A stretch of 64,000 nt of DNA from Mesorhizobium sp. YC-39 (GTDB lineage: Bacteria; Pseudomonadota; Alphaproteobacteria; Rhizobiales; Rhizobiaceae). Where the stretch lies: the NCBI RefSeq assembly GCF_025753795.1, contig NZ_JAOWPS010000002.1, positions 752,501 to 816,500 on the forward strand. The letters run 5' to 3'. How positions within the stretch are numbered: position 1 is the stretch's first letter; the number at the start of each line of letters is the position of its first letter. The notes under the pieces are model-generated. The model ran no database searches and was not told the origin of the DNA. It was given only the letters and a program-made list of their open reading frames with translations. The position numbers and the translations under genes were made by a program. Below, one piece after another: positions 10,976 to 19,615 of the stretch.

Positions 10976-13246
10976 CTACAACGGAATCGAACGGTCGTCG
11001 GCAAAGGCCTGCAGCAAGGCCCGCATTGGCAGCCCCTGGGCCGGCGCCATCAGATTATCGTCGAAGAATGCCTGCAATTCATCCAGCGGCAATTCCGTCA
11101 GCATCGCCTTGACCGGACCGATCGAGGCCGGCGACATCGAGATCGAGCGGTATCCCAAGCCGATCAGTGCCATCGCCGAGATCGGCTTGCCGGCGAGTTC
11201 ACCGCATAGCGTCACCGGCGTGTGGTTGCGCGCGCCGGCATCGGCAATGAGTTTCAAGATGCGCAGGAACGGCGTCGACAGCGTGTCGAAGCGGTCGGAG
11301 AGCTGTGTGTTGCCGCGATCGACCGCCATGACGAACTGGAACAGATCGTTCGAGCCGACCGAGACGAAATCGACGGCCTTCATCAACTCGTCGAGCTGGA
11401 ACAGCAGCGACGGCACTTCCAGCATGGCCCCGAGCTTCAGGCTGGTCGGCAGATGATGGGCAAAACGCGACAGATGCCGCACCTCGCGATCGATGATCTC
11501 GCGCGCCTGGGCGATCTCGCCAAGCTCGGTCACCATCGGCAGCATCAGCTTCAGTTCGCGCCCGCCGCAGGCCTTCAGCAGCGCGCGGATCTGGGTCCTG
11601 AGCAGGCCCGGCCGGTCGAGCGTCAGCCGGATGGCGCGCCAGCCGAGCGCCGGATTCTCTTCCTGGATCGCTCCCTTGAAGTAGGGCAGCACCTTGTCGC
11701 CGCCAATATCGATGGTGCGGAAGGTGACCGGCTTGCCGCGCGCCGCGTCGAGCACGTCGCGATAGAGCTTTTCCTGTGCCTCGGCGCGGGGAAAGGTCGA
11801 GGCGACCATGAATTGCAGCTCGGTGCGGAACAGGCCGATGCCGGCAGCACCCGCCTCGGCAAGCTGCGGCAGGTCGACGGCCAGGCCTGCATTCATCAAG
11901 AGATCGACCTGGACACCGTCCTTGGTCAGCGACGGCTTCTTGCGCAACTCGCGATAAACCTCCTGCCGCCGCGCCCTGAAGCGGACCTTTTCGGCGTAGG
12001 CGGCCTCCAGATCGGGCTGCGGCCGCAGATGGATGAGGCCTTCCTCGCCATCGACGATGATGGCATCGCCGTTTTCCGCCATGGAAACGGCGCCCTTCAT
12101 CTGTCCGGCGACCGGTATGCCCATGGCGCGCGCCACGATGACGACGTGGCTGGTCGCAGCCCCATCCTCCAGCACCACGCCGCGCAGCTTGTCCCTGGGA
12201 TAGTCGAGCAGTTCGGCGGCCCCCATCGAACGGGCGACGATGATGGCATCCTTCGGCAGCGCGGCCGCGACATCTTCCGGCCCGCGCCCCATCAACTGGC
12301 GCAGCAGCCGGTTGGCGAGATCGTCGAAATCGCTCATCCGCTCGCGCAGATACGGATCGGTCATGTGCATCATGCGGGCGCGCATGTCGCTCTGCACCTT
12401 CTCGACCGCCGCTTCCGCGGTCAGACCGTTGCGGATCGCCTCTTCGAGCCGCCGCACCCAGCCACTGTCGTTGGCGAACATGCGATAGGCTTCGAGTACC
12501 TGGCGATGCTCGCCCTCGAAGGCAACTTCGCGGCGTTCCAGCATGTCGTCAATGGAAAGCCTGAGCGAACTGAGGGAGGTGTCGAGCCGCCTGACCTCCT
12601 CCTCGCTGTCCTCGTTGAACAAATTGGTGACGACGATGCGCGGCTCATGCAGCACGACATGGCCAAGCCCGACGCCCTCGTTGAAGGACAGGCCGGTGAA
12701 GCTCACCGGACGGCGCAAGTCGAGTTCGAGCCCGGGCCGGGTCAACCGCGCCAGATCGCCGGTGGCGATCATCTCGGCGATCACCATCGCCGTGGTTTCC
12801 AGCGCCTCGACCTCGTCGTCACGATAGTGGCGCATGGTCTTGTTCTGGACCACCAGCACGCCGAGCGTGCGCCCTGCCCTGAGCACCGGCACGCCGAGGA
12901 AGGAATTGTAGATCTCTTCCCCCGTCTCCGGCAGGTAGGCGAAGGCCGGATGCTCCTGCGCGTTGGAAAGGTTGAGCGGCCGCGCGGAGGCCGCGATGGT
13001 GCCGACGAGGCCTTGTCCCAGCCTGAGCTGCGCCAAGTGGACGGCGTTGGGGTTCAGACCCTCGGTGGCATAGAGTTCGAGCACCGAATCGGCGCGCAGC
13101 ACATAGAGCGAGCACACTTCGGCGACCATGTTGGAGGCGATGTCGCGCACGATGCGGTCGAGCCGCTCCTGCGGCTCCAGCGGCTCCTGCATGAGCTCGC
13201 GGAGCCGTTTCAGCAAAACGCGCGGGCCACTGGCCGTATCACGCAT
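10976..13246 (-). CDS. ptsP: Phosphoenolpyruvate-protein phosphotransferase PtsP (EI-Ntr)
   Basis: First enzyme of the nitrogen-related phosphotransferase system: it takes phosphate from PEP and passes it to NPr (PtsO), then EIIA-Ntr, a regulatory rather than sugar-importing chain. 756 residues: an N-terminal GAF domain (about 20-165), the HPr-binding and phosphohistidine domain with the active histidine in GAATSH (His-367), and the C-terminal PEP-binding barrel with LCGELAG. The GAF domain separates it from sugar-type EI; in related proteins it senses glutamine or 2-oxoglutarate. It lies between lysC (82-bp gap) and prfA (12-bp gap). Confidence 0.96.
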   Translation of the reverse strand: MRDTASGPRVLLKRLRELMQEPLEPQERLDRIVRDIASNMVAEVCSLYVLRADSVLELYATEGLNPNAVHLAQLRLGQGLVGTIAASARPLNLSNAQEHPAFAYLPETGEEIYNSFLGVPVLRAGRTLGVLVVQNKTMRHYRDDEVEALETTAMVIAEMIATGDLARLTRPGLELDLRRPVSFTGLSFNEGVGLGHVVLHEPRIVVTNLFNEDSEEEVRRLDTSLSSLRLSIDDMLERREVAFEGEHRQVLEAYRMFANDSGWVRRLEEAIRNGLTAEAAVEKVQSDMRARMMHMTDPYLRERMSDFDDLANRLLRQLMGRGPEDVAAALPKDAIIVARSMGAAELLDYPRDKLRGVVLEDGAATSHVVIVARAMGIPVAGQMKGAVSMAENGDAIIVDGEEGLIHLRPQPDLEAAYAEKVRFRARRQEVYRELRKKPSLTKDGVQVDLLMNAGLAVDLPQLAEAGAAGIGLFRTELQFMVASTFPRAEAQEKLYRDVLDAARGKPVTFRTIDIGGDKVLPYFKGAIQEENPALGWRAIRLTLDRPGLLRTQIRALLKACGGRELKLMLPMVTELGEIAQAREIIDREVRHLSRFAHHLPTSLKLGAMLEVPSLLFQLDELMKAVDFVSVGSNDLFQFVMAVDRGNTQLSDRFDTLSTPFLRILKLIADAGARNHTPVTLCGELAGKPISAMALIGLGYRSISMSPASIGPVKAMLTELPLDELQAFFDDNLMAPAQGLPMRALLQAFADDRSIPL

Positions 13247-13328
13247 CGCGGCTTCTTCTCCAATGGCATGTCAGCCGGCGCAGTTTCTCCTGCGGCCGGC
13301 GCTCACGCAACAACTGACTCAAGTCTTG

Positions 13329-14582
13329 CTACTGCTTATCCAGACCGTAGACGGAATGCAAAGTGCGAACCGCAAGTTCCGTATAAGGACCGTCGATCAA
13401 TATCGAAATCTTGATCTCGGAGGTCGTGATGGCACGGATATTGATGGCGCGGTCGGCGAGCGCCTTGAAGGCGGTGGCCGCGACGCCGGCATGGCTCCTC
13501 ATGCCGATGCCGATGACCGAGACTTTCGACATGCCGGCTTCCGACTGCACCACGTCATAGCCGATCGTGCCCTTCAGGCGCTCGAGCACGGCCAGCGCCT
13601 TGTCGACGTCGCCGGATGGCACGGTGAAGGTCATATCGGTGAATTTGCCGTCCTCGGAGATGTTCTGGACGATCATGTCGACATTGATGTTGGCCTCGGC
13701 CAGTGGCCCGAAGATGCCGGCGGCGACGCCCGGCCGGTCGCCGACACGGCGCAGCGAAATCTGCGCTTCGTCCTTGGCGTAGGCAATTCCGGTGACGACC
13801 TGCTGTTCCACGATCTCTTCCTCGTCGCAAATGAGCGTTCCGGGCGGATTGAGCAAATCCCCCATTCCAGGCGCGTCGGGATCGTCGAAGGACGACCGCA
13901 CGAAAGTACGCACCCTGTGCACCATGGCAAGCTCGACCGAGCGCACCTGCAGCACCTTGGCGCCGAGCGAGGCCATTTCAAGCATTTCCTCGAAGGAAAT
14001 CTTGGCCAGCCGCCGCGCCTTCGGCTCGATGCGCGGATCGGTGGTGTAGACCCCGTCGACATCGGTATAGATATCGCAGCGGTCGGCCTTGACCGCCGCC
14101 GCGATGGCGACGGCGCTGGTGTCCGAGCCGCCGCGGCCGAGCGTGGCGATGCGATTGTCCGGCCCGATACCCTGGAAACCGGCCACCACCGCCACCTGGC
14201 CCTCGCCGAAGCGCTTGATCAAAAATGCGCCGTCAATGTCCAGAATGCGCGCCGCGCCATGCGCGTTGTCGGTCTTGATCGGGATCTGCCAGCCCTGCCA
14301 TGACCGCGCATGCACCCCCATATTCTGCAGCGCGATCGCCAAAAGACCGGCCGTCACCTGTTCGCCGGAGGCGACGACGGCATCATATTCACGAGCATCG
14401 TGCATCGGCGAGGCTTCGCGCGTCCATTGCACGAGCTCGTTGGTCTTGCCAGCCATCGCCGAGACCACCACCGCGACCTCATGGCCAGCATCGACTTCGC
14501 GTTTGACATGGCGCGCCACGTTGCGGATGCGGGCGATGTCGGCGACGGAGGTTCCGCCGAATTTCATCACGATGCGCGCCAT
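13329..14582 (-). CDS. lysC: Aspartate kinase
   Basis: It phosphorylates L-aspartate, the first step of lysine, threonine, methionine and diaminopimelate synthesis. 417 residues start MARIVMKFGGTSVAD, the catalytic KFGGTS motif; the amino-acid kinase domain runs to about 245, followed by two ACT domains that bind inhibitory amino acids. Length fits the monofunctional lysine/threonine-inhibited class. It is the first gene of the minus-strand run lysC-ptsP-prfA-prmC. Confidence 0.97.
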   Translation of the reverse strand: MARIVMKFGGTSVADIARIRNVARHVKREVDAGHEVAVVVSAMAGKTNELVQWTREASPMHDAREYDAVVASGEQVTAGLLAIALQNMGVHARSWQGWQIPIKTDNAHGAARILDIDGAFLIKRFGEGQVAVVAGFQGIGPDNRIATLGRGGSDTSAVAIAAAVKADRCDIYTDVDGVYTTDPRIEPKARRLAKISFEEMLEMASLGAKVLQVRSVELAMVHRVRTFVRSSFDDPDAPGMGDLLNPPGTLICDEEEIVEQQVVTGIAYAKDEAQISLRRVGDRPGVAAGIFGPLAEANINVDMIVQNISEDGKFTDMTFTVPSGDVDKALAVLERLKGTIGYDVVQSEAGMSKVSVIGIGMRSHAGVAATAFKALADRAINIRAITTSEIKISILIDGPYTELAVRTLHSVYGLDKQ

Positions 14583-14954
14583 GGAAGCGAAATGCCTTTG
14601 ACTGGATGCCGGACCGAAGGCCGAAAAAACGGAAAGGACGTCCGGTTGAGGCCGGCCGTTGAATGCGCGGCCTCCTTAGCCAAAACAGGGACTATCTGCA
14701 AGGACCGTGGGCAAGTGCCGGAATCCTCTCGCCCCTCGTGATAAGGTCCCGCGGCTTGCTGCGACCTGTGGATAACAGCATTTTGATGCGCCGAGGCAGC
14801 GGCACCTTTGGTCAGCAGGGACTGGTCGGCGAAAATTGTTACCTTGACTTTCCTGCCCTCACGCCCGACTTCCTAGCGCACCAGAGCGCGATTAGCAAAA
14901 GTCGTTTTGCGTCCGATCGCGCTCTGAATTTTTGAGTCTGCGGGAGACCATGCC
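14583..14954. other. Divergent intergenic region lysC/ubiG
   Basis: 372 bp without a gene. It must hold the promoters of lysC (minus) and ubiG (plus). The only structure seen is the nested palindrome at 14883-14925 just before ubiG. Confidence 0.6.
14883..14925. repeat. Nested intergenic palindrome upstream of ubiG
   Basis: Perfect 10-bp outer arms AGAGCGCGAT (14883-14892) and ATCGCGCTCT (14916-14925) enclose perfect 6-bp inner arms GCAAAA (14895-14900) and TTTTGC (14905-14910). The build matches the other RIME-like elements here with different outer arms. It ends 29 bp before the ubiG start codon, within its expected leader or promoter. Confidence 0.75.
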
Positions 14955-15704
14955 ATGCCAGAGCCCCGACGATCGACGATCGATGCAGGAGAAGTGGAGC
15001 GTTTTTCCGCTCTTGCCGCCGAATGGTGGAACCCGAACGGCAAGTTCCGCCCGCTGCACAAGTTCAATCCGATCCGGCTTGCCTATATCCGCGACCGGGT
15101 CGCGGCGCGCTTCGGCCGCGACCCGCGCGCGGCAAGGCCGTTCGAAGGTTTGCGCTTCCTCGACATCGGCTGCGGCGGCGGGCTTTTGTGCGAGCCGATG
15201 GCGCGGCTTGGCGCCGAAGTGGTCGGCGCCGACGCATCCGCTACCAATATCGAAGTGGCCAGATTGCACGCCGCCGAGGGCAATGTGAGCGTCGACTATC
15301 GCGCGACGACGGCCGAGGATCTCGCCGACGCCGGCGAGAAATTCGACGTCATCCTCAACATGGAAGTGGTCGAACATGTCGCCGACATCGACCTGTTCGT
15401 GGCCAAATGCGGCGAGATGGTCAAGCCGGGCGGCATCATGTTCGTCGCCACCATCAACCGTACGCTGAAGGCGCTGGGTCTGGCCATCATCGGCGCCGAA
15501 TATGTGCTGCGCTGGCTGCCGCGCGGCACCCACCAGTTCGGCAAGCTGGTGCGTCCCGAAGAGCTCGAAAAGGCGCTCGCCGGCGCCGGGCTGACCGTCA
15601 TCGACCGCACCGGCGTCGTCTATCATCCGCTCGCCGACCGCTGGCAGCGGTCGAACGACATGGACGTCAACTACATGGTGCTGGCGGAAAAGGCATCCGT
15701 CTGA
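14955..15704 (+). CDS. ubiG: Ubiquinone biosynthesis O-methyltransferase UbiG
   Basis: SAM-dependent enzyme that does both O-methylations in ubiquinone synthesis at the inner membrane face. 249 residues; the SAM motif FLDIGCGGG is at 68-76, and the N-terminal [19 protein letters not shown] and later NMEVVEHV are characteristic of UbiG. The start at 14955 is preceded by GGGAG. It stands alone, divergent from lysC, as in other rhizobia. Confidence 0.96.
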   Translation: MPEPRRSTIDAGEVERFSALAAEWWNPNGKFRPLHKFNPIRLAYIRDRVAARFGRDPRAARPFEGLRFLDIGCGGGLLCEPMARLGAEVVGADASATNIEVARLHAAEGNVSVDYRATTAEDLADAGEKFDVILNMEVVEHVADIDLFVAKCGEMVKPGGIMFVATINRTLKALGLAIIGAEYVLRWLPRGTHQFGKLVRPEELEKALAGAGLTVIDRTGVVYHPLADRWQRSNDMDVNYMVLAEKASV

Positions 15705-15788
15705 AACGGCCGCGGGCGGCCCGCGCCCCGCCGGCATCCCCGGCCGGAACCCGGCTGCGAACAGAGCGGCGACGGTCCAGGCTGAGAC

Positions 15789-15838
15789 TACGATCCGAAA
15801 AATGGGAATCCGGTTTTCGGACAAGATCATGGTCAAAC
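15789..15838. repeat. Intergenic palindrome, CCGAAAA/TTTTCGG type (copy 1)
   Basis: GATCCGAAAA, a short loop, then CGGTTTTCGG and GATCATGGTC. It aligns almost base for base with the element at 60740-60786 (shared GATC, CGAAAA, CCGGTTTTCGG, GATCATG and CAAACAA/CAGACAA), though its outer left arm is degraded. It sits between the convergent ubiG and EamA genes. Confidence 0.7.
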
Positions 15839-15844
15839 AAAACG

Positions 15845-16759
15845 TCACGCCGTCTGGCTTTGCGTCTTCATGGCGATCTGGCTTTGCGCTTTCGTGGTGA
15901 TGAACACGCCTGCGGTGATGATGGCCGCGCCCGCCCAGGTCAGCAATTGGTAATGCTCGCCCAGAAAGACCGTCCCGGCAAACAGCCCGACCGCAGCCGC
16001 GACATAGCCGATCTGGCTGAGATAGACCGGGCCGCCGACCGCCTGCAGGCGGAAGAAGAAGGCGAACATCGCAGCAGCAGACGCGACCTGCCCAACGACG
16101 ATCAGCGGCACGCCGGCGAGCAGGGCAAGCGAACCGCCGCCCGGCAGCATGAGGATGCCGCAAAAAAGCAGCACTGCCGCTGCCAGATGGCTGCCAACGG
16201 CAAGCTCGATCGGTCCGGTCCCTTCGGGCCAGTCGACCGTGCGGTAGATGTTGCCGACGGCAAGACTGACCGGGATGAGCAGCCCCACTGCCACCCAGAA
16301 AAATTCGGCCGGCTGGCCGGCCTCGCCGCGCGTCACCGCCACCATCACCGCACCGACGAAGCCGACGGCAATGCCGACGACACCAAGCAGATTGGGGCGC
16401 CGGACACCGAGCAGGATCGAAAACACCAGCGTGATAACAGGCGACAGCGTGAACATGATGCCGGTGTAACCGGCGCCGAGATGCGGGATGGCCGAGAACA
16501 TCAACAGATTGGGCAAGGCATAGGACACCGTCGCCGTGACGAAGAAGTAGCGCAGCCTGTGCACCGTCAGCCGGATGCGCTGCCCGCGCAGCAGCAAGGC
16601 GCACAAAAGCACGCTGCCGGCGCCGAGCGAGATGACGAAGGCCCAGATGATGGCGGGAACTCCGGCCGCCGTCGCCAGCTTGCCGAACGGCAGCGTCAGG
16701 CCGAGCAGGCCGCCGGTGACGACCAAAAGACCGAGCGCTGAATCCCAGAAAAATTTCAT
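15845..16759 (-). CDS. EamA (DMT) family transporter
   Basis: About 304 residues with ten hydrophobic segments in two EamA halves, the fold of drug/metabolite exporters of the inner membrane; substrate unknown. I chose the ATG at 16759 (MKFFWDSALGLLVV); an upstream start at 16825 would put the N-terminus across the regulatory sites. It is divergent from the MarR gene, with operator-like repeats in the 102-bp gap, so MarR repression of this exporter is the natural reading. Confidence 0.88.
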   Translation of the reverse strand: MKFFWDSALGLLVVTGGLLGLTLPFGKLATAAGVPAIIWAFVISLGAGSVLLCALLLRGQRIRLTVHRLRYFFVTATVSYALPNLLMFSAIPHLGAGYTGIMFTLSPVITLVFSILLGVRRPNLLGVVGIAVGFVGAVMVAVTRGEAGQPAEFFWVAVGLLIPVSLAVGNIYRTVDWPEGTGPIELAVGSHLAAAVLLFCGILMLPGGGSLALLAGVPLIVVGQVASAAAMFAFFFRLQAVGGPVYLSQIGYVAAAVGLFAGTVFLGEHYQLLTWAGAAIITAGVFITTKAQSQIAMKTQSQTA

Positions 16760-16803
16760 GTCGTAGCCCTGTCGCCCATTTTGCGGCTCTTGGCCAGCAT
16801 TGT

Positions 16804-16844
16804 ATCTTGAGGTAAGACAATACAAAGAATCTTAACGTCAAGAT
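16804..16844. promoter_or_regulatory. Two operator-like inverted repeats in the EamA/MarR divergent promoter
   Basis: Site 1 ATCTTGAGGTAAGAC (16804-16818) and site 2 ATCTTAACGTCAAGAT (16829-16844, 14 of 16 bases symmetric) share an ATCTT...AAGAT frame, 25 bp apart. A weaker third copy TATTTAACGGTGAGATA overlaps at 16844-16860 and ends next to the marR start codon. Spacing and symmetry fit MarR-family operators. Confidence 0.6.
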
Positions 16845-16861
16845 ATTTAACGGTGAGATAA

Positions 16862-17353
16862 ATGGATCGCGCAGCGAAAGCCATCGAGCAGTGGAAAAGG
16901 GAACGGCCGGATTTGGATGTTTCTCCGATGGCCGTGCTTGGACGGTTGAGCGAGGCCTCGTCGCTGATCGCCCGCGAGCGCCTCGCTCCTTTGTTTGCGC
17001 GCTACGGATTGCAATCCGGGGAATTCGACGTGCTGGCGACGCTGCGCCGTTCCGGGTCACCTTACGCGCTGACGCCGACCGCACTCTATGAGGCGACGAT
17101 GGTGACGTCGGGCGCCATGACCAACCGGCTCGACCAGTTGGAGAAGGCCGGGCTGATCGAACGCGCACCGCATCCCAGCGACCGGCGCGGGATCGTCGTG
17201 CAACTGACCGAAAAAGGTCTCGCATTGATCGATGAGGCGGTCGCCGCCCACGTCGCCAACGAACACGAGATCCTTTCCGGCCTGACGCGCCCGGAGCAGG
17301 AGACACTGGCTCGCCTGCTCGAGAAATTGATAGGGAGCGTGAGCCGGGGGTGA
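16862..17353 (+). CDS. MarR family transcriptional regulator
   Basis: 163 residues with the MarR winged helix: LRRSGSPYALTPTALYEAT (recognition-helix region), then MTNRLDQLEKAGLIERAPHP and the wing DRRGIVVQLTEKG. It binds DNA as a dimer and is normally released by small phenolic or hydrophobic ligands. The divergent EamA exporter and the shared operator-like repeats point to autoregulation plus control of that exporter. It is preceded by a GGTGAG ribosome binding site that also forms part of the third repeat. Confidence 0.93.
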   Translation: MDRAAKAIEQWKRERPDLDVSPMAVLGRLSEASSLIARERLAPLFARYGLQSGEFDVLATLRRSGSPYALTPTALYEATMVTSGAMTNRLDQLEKAGLIERAPHPSDRRGIVVQLTEKGLALIDEAVAAHVANEHEILSGLTRPEQETLARLLEKLIGSVSRG

Positions 17354-17644
17354 AAACCTGACGGTTGGTGCCCAAAACTAAACTACCGCTCAGGGTGGAG
17401 GGCAGGCCTTGCGGCCATCACGAAAATCGGTCGCGAAACTCAGACTTTCGCGAGAAAGTTTTGCGACGAGCAAATCGCTTGGCTTTCAATGACGCTCGAT
17501 CCGTGGCGAATGTCAGGAGTTCCGCGACAGATTAGCCATCTTCAAGCTTAAGGGAATTTCTGCCGACTCGGTCTTGACCGCAACGGTGACGGCGGAGTCT
17601 TTCCAAATTAAGATGGAGCACCGAGCGAGATTCGAGCCGAGCCA
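17354..17644. other. AT-richer intergenic stretch with an inverted repeat
   Basis: 291 bp without a gene. It holds a perfect 8-bp inverted repeat TCGCGAAA / TTTCGCGA (17431-17438 with 17446-17453, 7-nt loop). By eye the stretch is less GC-rich than its surroundings and marks the left edge of the presumed accessory segment. Confidence 0.5.
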
Positions 17645-18223
17645 GTGAATACGATTCCAGAGGTTGTGACGCATAACTACGATCCGAAAGGCGTCTTCCT
17701 CTCGAATCTATGTGATTTGCCCCCTGCTGAAGCAGAGCAGGCCTTGCAACGCATCCGGGATGCAGGCAAGCGGACCATTAAGGCAAACTATCTCGGTAGA
17801 CGGCTCGAAACAGAAGCATGGCTGATTAACGAGAGGCAGCGACTCCTGGGGCAAACTCGACGGAATAGACCGATCTACTTCTTTCTCGGTGATTTTGCAG
17901 ACGGTCGAGATTTTTCTCGCCCGTGCTCCTTGGTGATGCCGCTTGCCGAGATTCCCCCGGACGTGCTCACTTTTACCTATCCCGATAGCATGGCCAGCTT
18001 GCCTATCGGGACCCGTGACGACCATCGACCCGAACGGCAACCCTACCACGGACAAGTGTTTACGTTGCATCAGATCAAGCGAGTAGTCGAAGATTTCGGA
18101 ATGCCCGGTGAGCGTTGGCGGACAGATCACCTGCGGCGCTATGATCGCTTCATTGAGGTCCAGGTCTGGGACGAAAGACCTATTTTGGGATTCTTGAATA
18201 ATGCAAAGACCGGCACAAACTGA
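17645..18223 (+). CDS. Unrecognised protein, 192 residues
   Basis: I do not recognise this protein. It starts with GTG at 17645 (MNTIPEVVTHNYDP), the only start in reach of the conserved-looking N-terminus. It is soluble, without signal peptide or membrane segment. Visible features are a helical segment LPPAEAEQALQRIRDAGKRT, a hydrophobic strand PIYFFLGDFADG, a second strand LVMPLAEIPPDVLTFTYPDS and a basic C-terminal part (RTDHLRRYDRFIEVQVW). Codon use is less GC3-biased than in neighbours. It converges on the nitrilase-like gene across a 9-bp-stem hairpin. Function unknown. Confidence 0.65.
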   Translation: MNTIPEVVTHNYDPKGVFLSNLCDLPPAEAEQALQRIRDAGKRTIKANYLGRRLETEAWLINERQRLLGQTRRNRPIYFFLGDFADGRDFSRPCSLVMPLAEIPPDVLTFTYPDSMASLPIGTRDDHRPERQPYHGQVFTLHQIKRVVEDFGMPGERWRTDHLRRYDRFIEVQVWDERPILGFLNNAKTGTN

Positions 18224-18250
18224 CCGCCAGACTGGGAACAGGGACATGTC

Positions 18251-18277
18251 GTCAGGGGCCGAAGGCCAGCCCCTGAC
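18251..18277. terminator. Inverted repeat between convergent genes
   Basis: Perfect 9-bp stem GTCAGGGGC / GCCCCTGAC with a 9-nt loop, 28 bp after one stop codon and 14 bp from the other. No T-run on either side, so termination is inferred from position and stem strength only. Confidence 0.5.
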
Positions 18278-18290
18278 CGTTGACGTTCAA

Positions 18291-19280
18291 CTAAAATAGA
18301 TTTCTGCCGTCACTCCTCGGATCACCTTCTATGTGATGAGGCGTGTAAAGATCAGCGCGAGCCTTTCGCCGCCACGGCCTTGCAGGATGCTGCGGATCAG
18401 CCCAGATGTCGGCAACAGCAATTGCGGGCTCACCGTTTGCCGGGCATTGCGCTGCCCATCGTCCTTCGGGGCCAGCCACCCCGGAGGGGGTTGTCATGCT
18501 TTTAGGTGCGTGAGCCGAATAACTGACCCAAAGGGGATTGCTTGCCGCAAGTCCCAGAACCTCTGCCGCAAAATTCGGCTCGTTGGCAGCGGCTTCCCCC
18601 ATGGTCGAGAACAGGACGCAGTCAACATCCAGGCGCTGATACTCCATAAAGATTTCAGGGAAATGGGCCTCTATACCGAGGGCGCAACCGAAACGGAGAC
18701 CATCCACCTCAAACGTCACCGGAGCTTTCCCTGGAGAGTACATGAACGAAATTTTCGTGTTTGATAGCAGGCGCTCGTCGTATCGTGTCACCAGTTCTCC
18801 ATGATCGGATATCACGTAAAGGCTGTTATGCGGTCGATGCGGCGCGGTGAGCTGATGAACCGAGCCAAAGATCGTCCATAGCTTAAGTTCCCCCGCAAGC
18901 TTTCTGGTCGCTTCCAGCTCCTCGCGTAACGCGCCCCACTCGAAGCGTGTCCAATCTGAGGGGCCGATTTCTCGGGGGCCGTTTTCAGACATGATACGCT
19001 TGTTCGGGCAGCAGGTCGTCCCTTCCGGGAAATGTACGACGCGAGCCTCCGCTTTCTGTGCATCACGCATCAGCCGGCGCATTTCGGTTCCGCTGGCGCG
19101 AAGCGCGACACTATCGCGGGGATCGTTGAACAGAGACGTTTGTGCTACAGCCACCCATATCGATCGGATTACGGGCTCGCCTGGCGGCTGGCGAATATGT
19201 TGGAGAGCTGCGGTGTAAGATTCGCCGGTTTTGGCTGCGCGAGCACGTACACGGCGTTTGAGATTTCCATTTTGCGTCAT
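18291..19280 (-). CDS. Nitrilase-superfamily protein with degenerate active site
   Basis: 329 residues from the ATG at 19280; a start at 19343 would add 21 residues. The carbon-nitrogen hydrolase fold is clear: the catalytic Glu in VHFPEGT, then HNSLYVISDHGELVTRYDE, then RFGCALGIEAHFPE. Aligned to the active homologue at 20038-20904, the catalytic Lys (YDK) is Glu (YDE, codon GAG at 18774-18776) and the catalytic Cys (VCYD) is Gly (LGIE, codon GGT at 18675-18677). It is therefore unlikely to hydrolyse amides or nitriles by the usual mechanism. The N-terminus has a basic helix with RARAAKTGESYTAAL. It is convergent with the unknown gene at 17645. Possible roles are a binding protein or an allosteric relic. 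Confidence 0.78.
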   Translation of the reverse strand: MTQNGNLKRRVRARAAKTGESYTAALQHIRQPPGEPVIRSIWVAVAQTSLFNDPRDSVALRASGTEMRRLMRDAQKAEARVVHFPEGTTCCPNKRIMSENGPREIGPSDWTRFEWGALREELEATRKLAGELKLWTIFGSVHQLTAPHRPHNSLYVISDHGELVTRYDERLLSNTKISFMYSPGKAPVTFEVDGLRFGCALGIEAHFPEIFMEYQRLDVDCVLFSTMGEAAANEPNFAAEVLGLAASNPLWVSYSAHAPKSMTTPSGVAGPEGRWAAQCPANGEPAIAVADIWADPQHPARPWRRKARADLYTPHHIEGDPRSDGRNLF

Positions 19281-19615
19281 TGTCAGGCCTTTCACGTCCC
19301 GGACGCGGTTCCCCAGCAACCTCGCCCGAAACGATCGGACCAAGACAGCAGCCTGAGACGGAAGTCCCTTTGCCTCCGTTCAAGACCATGCTGGGGAAGG
19401 TCTGGGAGGTTAGGCGCAGGCCACGCCAAAATGAAGATGTCGGGCGAGCCTTGATTCGTCAAGCTTTCGCAAAAATCCCGATTAAAGCGACAGTTTCGCG
19501 CCCGATTTTTGCAACGTCGCATAAATCAGATTTTGCGACTTGCTCCAAGGACTGCAACGGGTCGGAAGCGGAATCCCGTCTCGGGTACCAATCGTCAGAT
19601 TTTCACACCAACCTG
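19281..19615. other. Intergenic region upstream of the nitrilase-like gene
   Basis: 335 bp without a credible gene. The half near 19440-19560 is AT-richer and holds scattered TTTCGCAAAAA / TTTTTGCAACG-like motifs without a clean dyad. It should contain the promoter of the nitrilase-like gene. It ends at the 3' end of the DUF1178 gene and marks the right edge of the accessory-looking segment. Confidence 0.45.

Noticed and set aside
17645..19280. The unknown gene and nitrilase-like gene as a toxin-antitoxin pair
   Set aside because: They are convergent, not in one operon, and neither has a toxin or antitoxin motif.
17457..19540. TTTTGCGAC near both edges of the 17.4-19.6 kb segment as boundary repeats
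   Set aside because: Only nine matching bases in inverted orientation; chance is likely in AT-rich gaps.
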